Of a DNA stretch of 10,742 bases, positions 6,412 to 10,742 are shown piece by piece (within the stretch, counting starts at the first letter, position 1; every line of letters starts with the position of its first letter). The DNA lies in NCBI GenBank assembly GCA_028678965.1, contig JAJRCM010000111.1, forward strand, positions 1 to 10,742, in the 5' to 3' direction. The DNA is from Methanomicrobiales archaeon. Its GTDB lineage: Archaea; Halobacteriota; Methanomicrobia; Methanomicrobiales; JACTUA01. The notes beneath the pieces were generated by a model. It was not told where the DNA came from and made no database searches. It was given only the letters and a program-made list of their open reading frames with translations. The position numbers and the translations under genes are program-made.

Positions 6412-6774
6412 ATGGAAAACATCCCAATGAGAGTCCAGAACCAGCTCGCTATGCTGCAGCAGCTGCAGCAGCAGCTCCAGACCGTGGTCACCCAGAAAGC
6501 CCAGTACGATATGGCGGTACGGGAAGCCCGGAAAGCTCAAGAAGTGCTCAAGGACCTTGCAGACGATGCCGAGGTATTTATGAATATCGGCACGGTCCTC
6601 ATGCAACAGAAAAAAGAGAGCGTGGTCACCTCCCTCGCGGAAAAAATTGAGACGCTCGAGCTGCGGATTAAATCACTGGAGAAGCAGGAAAAGGCGATGC
6701 AGGTTAAATTTGAACAACTGAGTAGCCAGGTAAAAGAAGCCCTCGAGGGGAAGAAACCCCCGAGCAGCTCATGA
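6412..6774 (+). CDS. pfdB: Prefoldin beta subunit
   Basis: Prefoldin is a jellyfish-shaped hexamer of two alpha and four beta subunits that captures unfolded proteins and passes them to the thermosome. The 120-residue product fits the beta subunit. An N-terminal coiled coil (about 5-50, with LAMLQQLQQQLQTVVTQKAQ) leads to a short beta-hairpin region (DDAEVFMNIGTVLMQQ, about 51-66). A second coiled coil follows (about 70-112), and the short tail ends PPSSS. AGGAG at 6397-6401 lies about 10 nt upstream, inside the end of the Pcc1-like gene, so the two are probably co-transcribed. The stop overlaps the convergent leuA stop region by 6 nt, with no room for an intergenic terminator. Confidence 0.95.
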   Translation: MENIPMRVQNQLAMLQQLQQQLQTVVTQKAQYDMAVREARKAQEVLKDLADDAEVFMNIGTVLMQQKKESVVTSLAEKIETLELRIKSLEKQEKAMQVKFEQLSSQVKEALEGKKPPSSS

Positions 6775-8329
6775 TCTCTTTTCTACCCGATAGAGCAGAT
6801 TAATCGCCTGTACCATCGCTTCAACCGATGCAAGTACAATATCATCTCCAGAGGCACTCGCATCGATAATACGTCCCTGTGGGTCTTCCACTGCGATTGT
6901 CACGTGCCCAATAGCATCTGAACCACCAGAGATTGCCTCGATGCGGAACTCCTTGAGCTGGATGGGAGCCGGCAGAATCCCCAGGATCGCCTTCATGGCT
7001 GCGTCTACCGGTCCATTTCCCACGCTGCTGAAGATGTGCTCACATCCGTTGACCGTTGCTTTGACACTGGCAGTGGGAATCACATGGCTCCCGGTGATGA
7101 CTGCGATATCCTCGAGATGGAATTTCTTAATATCGAGGATGCTGCCCATCACACTGTCCGCGATCTGGTACAGGTCTGCATCGGTGAGTCGCTTCCCTTT
7201 GCCGGCGATGAATTTTATTCGCTCTACGATTTCATCGAGCTGAGCTTCGGTGGGGGTGAGGTGAGCATCGGTGAGGAGCTGCCTGACTGCATGCCGGCCG
7301 GTGTGTTTCCCAATCTTTATCCTCCGTTGGTGTCCGACCATCTCCGGTGTCATAATCCCTGGTTCGAAGGTCTGGGAACAGGCGATCACCCCGTGGGAGT
7401 GGATCCCGCTCTCATGAGAGAACGCATTCTCTCCCACTATCGGCTGGGTGGGAATAAGACTGATCCCAGAGAACCGCGAGACCAGACGGGAGGTCTCCAT
7501 CAATCGATTGGTCTGGATCCCGGTAGAGATCCCGTAAATGGATTCAAGGGACATAATGGTCTGGGCGAGGTCAGCATTCCCTGCCCGCTCACCCAGTCCA
7601 TTCACCGTCACCTGGACCTGGGATGCTCCCCCCTCCACTGCGGCGAGAGTATTCGCCACTGCAAGGCCGAAGTCGTTGTGGCAGTGAACATCGATGGGCA
7701 CCTTCACTTCGGCAGCAATAGTGGTAATGAGCTGGCGCATGGCAGAGGGAGTTGTTACCCCTACCGTATCAGGGACATTGATGATCGTTGCCCCGCCTTC
7801 GACTGCTGCCCTGAACGCCTCAACAAGGTACGTCCAGTCAGTCCTGGTCGCATCCATGGCTGAGTACATTACTTCCGAGCAGTGGTCCCGGGCATAGCGG
7901 ACGACCTCCCTGGTGGTTGCCAGGACCTCCTCACGGCTCTTCTTGATGGTGTGGATCCGCTGCACATCGGAAGTGGGGATGAACACATGGATCATATCGA
8001 CTCCGCAGTCCAGACAGGCATCCACATCAGCTTTGAGCATCCGGGAGAGACCACAGATATCTGCGTCCAACCCGAGACCGGCTATTGCTTTCACGGTCTC
8101 AAATTCAGCTTTGGACGATGCCGGAAATCCCCCTTCGATGGTATGCACTCCTACTTCGGAAAGCTGGCGAGCAATCTCAAACTTCTGCTCGAGCGTAAAG
8201 GAGATACCAGGGGTCTGTTCACCATCCCGTAGGGTGGTGTCGAAAACAGTGATAGTTTTGCGTGCGTTACTGGGGAGGAAGAAGAAAATACCCCACGTCA
8301 GTGGTTACTTGCGGCTTTTTGTGCTGCAT
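6769..8329 (-). CDS. leuA: 2-isopropylmalate synthase (LeuA family), with an apparent frameshift near the 5' end
   Basis: This enzyme condenses acetyl-CoA with 2-oxoisovalerate in the first committed step of leucine synthesis. The main frame encodes [48 protein letters not shown] and a C-terminal LeuA-type regulatory domain of about 130 residues. EGGFPASS fits isopropylmalate synthase better than citramalate synthase (CimA), which remains possible. The frame holding DTTLRDGEQ is open from 8304 but has no ATG, GTG or TTG until a GTG at 8148, inside the catalytic domain. An ATG at 8329 in the adjacent frame begins [19 protein letters not shown] and meets a stop at 8267-8269. Skipping one base in the C4 run (8272-8275) joins both parts into about 519 residues, normal for the family. 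A TATA box 24 nt upstream supports 8329 as the true, leaderless start. The break may be a sequencing error, a real mutation or programmed frameshifting. Confidence 0.85.
8272..8275 (-). other. Putative frameshift site in leuA (C4 run on coding strand)
   Basis: On the coding strand the sequence reads CTT CCT CCC CAG TAA in the frame of ATG 8329. Removing one C gives CTT CCT CCC AGT AAC, which continues straight into the conserved LeuA reading frame. A short run of identical bases beside a stop codon is the typical setting both of an indel error and of +1 frameshifting. Confidence 0.6.
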
Positions 8330-8346
8330 ATCACTATATTAGGTGT

Positions 8347-8357
8347 AATATTATAAA
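8347..8357 (-). promoter_or_regulatory. TATA box for leuA
   Basis: On the minus strand TTTATAATATT lies with its centre 24 nt ahead of the ATG at 8329. That is the spacing expected if transcription starts at or next to the ATG, giving a leaderless mRNA. No other start codon in the gap fits as well. Confidence 0.6.
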
Positions 8358-8423
8358 AAATGGCTCTTTAAACTGTTCAGGAACCCGATTTGATGAAGTA
8401 ACGATATGTTTAATAACTGATTT

Positions 8424-8433
8424 TTTAAATATA
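8424..8433 (+). promoter_or_regulatory. TATA box for the tRNA-Tyr/tRNA-Asp pair
   Basis: TTTAAATATA lies with its centre about 20 nt ahead of the mature 5' end of tRNA-Tyr. The tRNA-Asp 15 nt downstream has no TATA box of its own, so both are probably made from one transcript. The region 8330-8447 therefore holds two divergent promoters, for leuA leftward and the tRNAs rightward. Confidence 0.6.
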
Positions 8434-8447
8434 AGAGGGCACTCATC

Positions 8448-8553
8448 CCCGCCTTAACTCAGCCTGGTAGAGTGCGCGGCTGTAGTATGGTTTACCGATC
8501 TAGGTAACTGCGCGGCTACCGCGATGTCCCCGGTTCGAATCCGGGAGGCGGGA
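8448..8553 (+). tRNA. tRNA-Tyr (GUA anticodon) with a 32-nt intron
   Basis: The acceptor stem CCCGCCT (8448-8454) pairs with AGGCGGG (8546-8552), and the discriminator is A (8553). The first pair is C1-G72, an archaeal tRNA-Tyr identity feature. The D stem is ACTC/GAGT and the anticodon stem CGCGG (8475-8479)/CCGCG (8519-8523). The spliced loop is CTGTAGA with anticodon GTA (8482-8484). The T arm is CCCGG-TTCGAAT-CCGGG. The intron, 8486-8517, sits at the canonical 37/38 position. Splice sites form a bulge-helix-bulge: CTGT (8480-8483) pairs with GCGG (8512-8515), with 3-nt bulges AGT and CTA each cut after their second base. Inside the intron TTACC/GGTAA forms a hairpin with a 6-nt loop. No CCA is encoded. 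Confidence 0.95.
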
Positions 8554-8568
8554 TCCCTCCACATCAGT

Positions 8569-8641
8569 GCCCAGGTAGTGTAGTGGCCTATCATGTCGGC
8601 CTGTCACGCCGACGACTCGGATTCAAATTCCGACCTGGGCG
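8569..8641 (+). tRNA. tRNA-Asp (GUC anticodon)
   Basis: The acceptor stem GCCCAGG (8569-8575) pairs with CCTGGGC (8634-8640), and the discriminator is G (8641), as expected for tRNA-Asp. The anticodon stem TCGGC/GCCGA (8596-8600, 8608-8612) encloses CTGTCAC with anticodon GTC at 8603-8605. The T arm is TCGGA-TTCAAAT-TCCGA. There is no intron and no encoded CCA. It lies 15 nt after tRNA-Tyr, without its own TATA box. Confidence 0.95.
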
Positions 8642-8674
8642 TTCCTCATTTTCAGATGGATCTCCAATCCGAAA

Positions 8675-8700
8675 TTTTATACGAAGGGATGCATATAAAA
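8675..8700 (+). promoter_or_regulatory. Two candidate TATA boxes for the small membrane protein
   Basis: TTTTATA (8675-8681) would start transcription near 8703 and keep the AGGAGAT ribosome binding site (8709-8715) in the leader. ATATAAAA (8693-8700) would start transcription almost at the ATG (8720) and give a leaderless mRNA. The good ribosome binding site makes the first more likely. Confidence 0.45.
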
Positions 8701-8719
8701 AAATGGATAGGAGATTGGT

Positions 8720-8899
8720 ATGGACAGAACCGGTATTGTGTCCCTCATTTTAGGGATTGTATTCCTGATGCTGGGTGGATGGGCAGTATACATCTTCCGT
8801 GATCAGGTTATTCTTGTATTGCAAGGGATTATCGGAATTATTGGAATTCTCGTGGGTATCTTCATGGTACTCTTCGGTATCCTGATGATCAAAGAATAA
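8720..8899 (+). CDS. Small two-helix membrane protein, function unknown
   Basis: This 59-residue frame begins MDRTGIVSLILGIVFLMLGG and ends LMIKE. It has two strongly hydrophobic segments (about 6-26 and 30-57) separated by a short polar turn, FRDQ (26-29). The second segment is Gly/Ile-rich with a repeated GII pattern (GIIGIIGILVGI). It probably forms a helical hairpin in the membrane. No catalytic motif is visible and I do not recognise a named family. It is supported by a good AGGAGAT ribosome binding site at 8709-8715, candidate TATA boxes, a non-random amphipathic/hydrophobic composition and a T8 tract downstream. It stands alone between the tRNAs and an AT-rich gap. Confidence 0.7.
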   Translation: MDRTGIVSLILGIVFLMLGGWAVYIFRDQVILVLQGIIGIIGILVGIFMVLFGILMIKE

Positions 8900-9146
8900 A
8901 CCACGTTCTCCAATACAAACTGTTTTCTTACTTTTTTTTATTATATATAAACATTATCTTATGTTTATTAGTAATATCTCGTATGCAATTTTATTTAATG
9001 ATATTTTTTCTGATAAAGTCACATAAAAAAGGATTTAAAGATAATTATTGAAATAGAAATATTTATATATAATTATGAGAAATACACATGTATTCAGGAG
9101 CACAATGGACCTGTTCTCCTGATAATGCCATGCTGGTGGTAAGGCC
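8900..9146. other. AT-rich intergenic region with two TATA boxes
   Basis: This gap is strikingly AT-rich compared with the GC-rich genes around it. TATATATAA (8943-8950) and TTTATATATAA (9062-9072) are both strong TATA-like elements. The second is placed to start transcription near 9092, ahead of the gene at 9147. The first has no obvious gene; a 22-codon frame (ATG 8983 to TGA 9049-9051, MQFYLMIFFLIKSHKKGFKD...) follows it, without a ribosome binding site. TCAGGAG (9094-9100) and CTCCTGA (9116-9122) form a 7-bp stem with a 15-nt loop in the presumed leader of the next gene. Confidence 0.45.
8932..8939 (+). terminator. T8 terminator tract after the small membrane protein
   Basis: Eight consecutive T residues lie about 33 nt after the stop, preceded by TGTTTTCTTAC. 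They suit factor-independent archaeal termination. Confidence 0.55.
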
Positions 9147-9473
9147 ATGAACTGGAGAATCGTCACAGGAATATGGTATGCGGGCAGTATCCTGCTGACG
9201 TTATTCCTCTTGCACGGGGCGTCGTTCCGCGATGCTCTCACCACGGGTATCATATCGGCAAGCAGTGTCGTTTCCGTTGGGGTGCTCGTCCTCTATTTCG
9301 TTCTGGCTGTAGCAATTTGGGATTCAGGAAATGTCATCACCCGAAAAATAAAGCTGATTGTTGAAGCAATCCTCCCTATCTCAATCATCCTTGGTATACG
9401 GTGGGCAATATATACACTGACACATCACACCATCTCTCACATGCGGCAACCCGCGGTATTGAGCAGTGGATAA
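9147..9473 (+). CDS. Small integral membrane protein, function unknown
   Basis: This is a 108-residue frame beginning MNWRIVTGIWYAGSILLTLF. Three hydrophobic segments are visible, at about 5-22, 33-58 and 68-90. The loop between the second and third (WDSGNVITRKIK) is polar and positively charged, which would favour a cytoplasmic location by the positive-inside rule. The C-terminal 18 residues are polar and His-rich (THHTISH). I do not recognise a family. The ATG at 9147 is preceded by GGTGGT (about 9135-9140) and by a strong TATA box 75 nt upstream, giving a leader of about 55 nt with a stem-loop. The frame may be lineage-specific; coding potential is moderate. Confidence 0.6.
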   Translation: MNWRIVTGIWYAGSILLTLFLLHGASFRDALTTGIISASSVVSVGVLVLYFVLAVAIWDSGNVITRKIKLIVEAILPISIILGIRWAIYTLTHHTISHMRQPAVLSSG

Positions 9474-9572
9474 GCCTCACCACCAGCCTCTTTTCTGGCA
9501 TTTTATACAACAGAACTACTCCTTCCCACGGAGCAGGCAATCTTAAATCAGTTCCATGTGAACCTGTACCCG
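9474..9572. promoter_or_regulatory. Intergenic region with candidate promoter for the 84-residue protein
   Basis: TTTTATAC (9501-9508) and the weaker CTTAAATC (about 9542-9549) are the AT-rich elements available to drive the gene starting at 9573. The second would place the transcript start at the ATG itself. A further AATATATAC (about 9408-9416) lies inside the end of the preceding gene. There is no clear Shine-Dalgarno in front of 9573, so a leaderless start is plausible. Confidence 0.35.
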
Positions 9573-9827
9573 ATGACATCGACATCACCCCAGCCACGGA
9601 TCAAGGTTCATCGGGGAACCTATGAGGTATTCGAACTTCTGCGGAGCAACGGCATGCTTGACCTCGTAAAAGCCAATAAGGAGAAAGGGACGATGACCGT
9701 TCTCACTCACCTGAAAATGGAGTATGAAGCGACACGAGATCCGCGGTTCCGAGACGCCTACGAATGGATAATGAAGCACCATGACGATTTTATCTGGGGA
9801 GTTACCGATGGATTTGCCATCGGGTAG
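9573..9827 (+). CDS. Small soluble protein, function unknown
   Basis: From ATG 9573 this frame gives 84 residues: MTSTSPQPRIKVHRGTYEVF, then ELLRSNGMLDLVKANKEKGT and a C-terminal half rich in charged and aromatic residues (RDAYEWIMKHHDDFIWGVTDG). A GTG at 9558 would add five residues. The composition is balanced and soluble, with no signal peptide or membrane segment, and predicts helices around 18-33 and 65-75. No catalytic motif is certain, although the HHDD cluster (74-77) could bind a metal. I do not recognise a family. The codon pattern and even charge distribution argue for a real gene. The HEAT-repeat gene starts about 40 nt downstream on the same strand, so co-transcription is likely. 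Confidence 0.6.
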   Translation: MTSTSPQPRIKVHRGTYEVFELLRSNGMLDLVKANKEKGTMTVLTHLKMEYEATRDPRFRDAYEWIMKHHDDFIWGVTDGFAIG

Positions 9828-9869
9828 GGGTGTCCACTGCGTCTCGCCCGAAAAAGGTTCGGTGTGAGT

Positions 9870-10352
9870 ATGGACGAGGCTGAACGCCTCGCTCGGTTGC
9901 TCAATGCAAAGGAGAAGGGGATACGGGCTGAGGCAGCTCGTTCCCTGGGTGCCCTGGGGGAACCTGCCCTACCTGTTCTCATTGTCGCACTCCAGAATCC
10001 TGACTGGGTAGTACGCTACCGGGCAGTAGAGGCGTTGGGCCGTATACAGGGGAGCCGCATAGATGATCTCCTGATACATGCTCTCGATGATCCCCGAGAC
10101 CATGTTCGCTATATGGCGGCAAAGGTGCTCGGTAACCGGCGGGTGTCGAGGTCAGCGACATATCTCGAGCTCCGGTTAAAAGATGAAAACGAGTATGTCA
10201 GGAAGAGTGTGGCAAGAGCACTGGGAGAGATTGCAGTCCCGACCAGCCGCCCGGCGCTGGAGTCAGCATTGCGCACTGAATTCTCCGAGGGAGTACGCCA
10301 GGCGCTCCATACTGCTCTCATAGCGCTGCAAGAATCGGAGTACCGTCCTTGA
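9870..10352 (+). CDS. HEAT-repeat domain protein
   Basis: From ATG 9870 the product is about 160 residues built almost wholly of HEAT-like (PBS lyase type) repeats of about 31 residues. Counting from the upstream GTG at 9864, they lie near 17-46, 48-78, 79-109 and 110-140, with a final partial repeat. Each carries the hallmark D....VR..A...LG pattern: IRAEAARSLGALGEPALPVL, NPDWVVRYRAVEALGRI, DPRDHVRYMAAKVLGN and DENEYVRKSVARALGEI. Such solenoids bind proteins and act as scaffolds or in chromophore/cofactor lyase relatives, so no enzyme activity should be inferred. The start is ATG 9870, with GGTG (9861-9864) as a ribosome binding site; GTG 9864 would add two residues. Many methanogen genomes carry several such small HEAT proteins of unknown partner. 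Confidence 0.85.
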   Translation: MDEAERLARLLNAKEKGIRAEAARSLGALGEPALPVLIVALQNPDWVVRYRAVEALGRIQGSRIDDLLIHALDDPRDHVRYMAAKVLGNRRVSRSATYLELRLKDENEYVRKSVARALGEIAVPTSRPALESALRTEFSEGVRQALHTALIALQESEYRP

Positions 10353-10532
10353 AATGTCTCGACATGGGTTCATCCCCCGTGCTCACGGAAAAGAGGTGAG
10401 TGTATCATCATACTCATCACACCCTGTGTGAGGACAGGAATCGGGGGAAGAGTCTCATTCATCAGGGCAATGGTACTCCTGTTTTATCCAGTTACCGTCG
10501 TTCTCCCTGCCACAACGTACCCCACTGCCATT

Positions 10533-10558
10533 ATGGAGGTAAAAAATGGAGGTAAAAA
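10533..10558. repeat. Tandem 13-bp direct repeat, two perfect copies
   Basis: ATGGAGGTAAAAA occurs twice head-to-tail (10533-10545 and 10546-10558). On the minus strand each copy presents a TTTTT tract. It looks like a recent slippage duplication and doubles a T-rich termination element for the minus-strand gene at the right edge. Confidence 0.8.
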
Positions 10559-10570
10559 ACTGAATACCAA

Positions 10571-10612
10571 CGTATGCTACACCCAGCTATTCTCAGCATA
10601 CGGTTAAAAAAA
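10571..10612 (-). terminator. T7 tract and 8-bp hairpin after the minus-strand gene
   Basis: Reading leftward from the right-edge gene, a run of seven T lies at about 10606-10612, roughly 13 nt past the stop. It is followed by an inverted repeat, CGTATGCT/AGCATACG (10571-10578 and 10595-10602, perfect 8 bp, 16-nt loop). Two more T tracts follow in the tandem repeat. The first T run is probably enough for archaeal termination. The hairpin may protect the 3' end or be an unrelated binding site. Confidence 0.5.
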
Positions 10613-10624
10613 GGGAATCTTTCT

Positions 10625-10742
10625 TCAGTGCTTATAACACCAAATATCGAGCGTCCGCCGTCGTATCTGGTATGAGCTGCGGGTGACGTCAATTCTCACC
10701 GGCAGGTCAACCACCGTCTCTGTTCCCTCAATGAAGAGAATG
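10625..10742 (-). CDS. C-terminal fragment of an unidentified protein
   Basis: The last 38 codons of a leftward gene that continues beyond the window. The tail reads ILFIEGTETVVDLPVRIDVT and then RSSYQIRRRTLDIWCYKH before TGA (10625-10627). Alternating hydrophobic and polar residues suggest beta strands (ILFIEG, TVVDLPVRIDV), and the final basic stretch RRRTLDIW ends close to the stop. There is no membrane segment in the visible part. I do not recognise the family. The frame is open to the window edge and is followed by T-rich tracts, supporting a real gene end. Confidence 0.6.
   Translation of the reverse strand, partial: ILFIEGTETVVDLPVRIDVTRSSYQIRRRTLDIWCYKH

Larger units (their letters stand above)
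10353..10624. other. Intergenic region with hairpins and tandem repeat
   Basis: No convincing gene lies here. TCACAC (10417-10422) and GTGTGA (10426-10431) form a perfect 6-bp hairpin with a 3-nt loop, about 65 nt after the HEAT gene, without a following T run. A 45-codon frame (ATG 10470 to TAA 10605-10607) exists on the plus strand but runs through the tandem repeat and hairpin and has no ribosome binding site. The right part holds terminator-like T tracts for the minus-strand gene. Confidence 0.5.

Noticed and set aside
7036..7863. A 275-residue open frame on the plus strand opposite leuA
   Set aside because: It lies wholly antisense to a strongly conserved enzyme, has no recognisable motif, and its openness follows from the codon pattern of leuA.
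8390..8421. Possible C/D-box guide RNA (TGATGA ... CTGA) ahead of tRNA-Tyr
   Set aside because: Only one C-like and one D-like box about 30 nt apart; no C'/D' pair and the first base of the C box does not fit. It also overlaps the tRNA promoter.
8593..8802. A 69-residue frame starting inside tRNA-Asp
   Set aside because: It begins in a structural RNA, crosses two TATA-like elements and overlaps the better-supported small membrane protein in another frame.
9401..9625. A 74-residue plus-strand frame bridging two genes
   Set aside because: It overlaps the ends of both neighbouring frames, lacks a ribosome binding site and has a low-complexity, Ser/Thr-rich translation without structure.
10470..10607. 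A 45-codon plus-strand frame after the HEAT gene
   Set aside because: No ribosome binding site or TATA box, and it runs through the tandem 13-mer and a hairpin; more likely non-coding.
1..10742. CRISPR array, transposase, integrase, attachment site or toxin-antitoxin pair
   Set aside because: Looked for regularly spaced repeats, DDE or tyrosine recombinase motifs and paired small genes; none could be supported.

Overview
The window is a stretch of archaeal chromosome. The gene content points to a methanogenic euryarchaeon, most likely of the Methanomicrobiales or a close relative. The evidence is an archaeal information-processing supercluster (L15e, two RNase P proteins, proteasome alpha, SBDS, L37Ae, RpoP, a Pcc1-like KEOPS subunit, prefoldin beta), archaeal TATA boxes 20-27 nt ahead of likely transcript starts, a tRNA-Tyr with a C1-G72 pair and a bulge-helix-bulge intron, and tRNAs without an encoded CCA. 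The species cannot be fixed from the sequence alone.

Layout. 1-361 (minus) is the N-terminal part of a DHH/RecJ-like phosphoesterase, cut by the window edge. It diverges across a very short gap from a plus-strand pair at 387-2263: a fused NAD(P)HX epimerase/dehydratase and moaC, overlapping at the stop/start. After a TATA box, 2372-5534 holds a tight run: rpl15e, rnp3, rnp2, psmA and SBDS. Exosome genes (rrp4, rrp41, rrp42), which in many archaea follow SBDS in this supercluster, are not present here. Instead a fresh TATA box drives rpl37ae-rpoP (5589-6019), ended by a T9 tract. A further TATA box, lying just inside the longest reading frame of the Pcc1-like gene, suggests that gene starts at 6153; it is followed by the prefoldin beta gene. 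Prefoldin ends convergently, with a 6-nt overlap, against a leuA-type gene on the minus strand (6769-8329).

leuA needs attention. The frame encoding the conserved N-terminal DTTLRDGEQ motif has no ATG, GTG or TTG before the motif. An ATG with a well-placed TATA box lies in the neighbouring frame and would be joined by a single-base shift at a C4 run.

Beyond leuA are tRNA-Tyr(GUA) with a 32-nt intron and tRNA-Asp(GUC). From 8720 onward the genes are small and mostly unrecognised: a 59-residue two-helix membrane protein, a strongly AT-rich gap, a 108-residue three-helix membrane protein, an 84-89-residue soluble protein and a HEAT-repeat protein. The right end has a tandem 13-mer duplication, a hairpin, T-rich terminator-like tracts, and the C-terminus of an unidentified minus-strand gene.

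Together, the central block couples ribosome assembly, tRNA 5' processing, protein turnover, transcription and tRNA modification. The flanks carry metabolite repair, molybdopterin synthesis and leucine synthesis. I see no CRISPR array, transposase, integrase or recognisable defence island.
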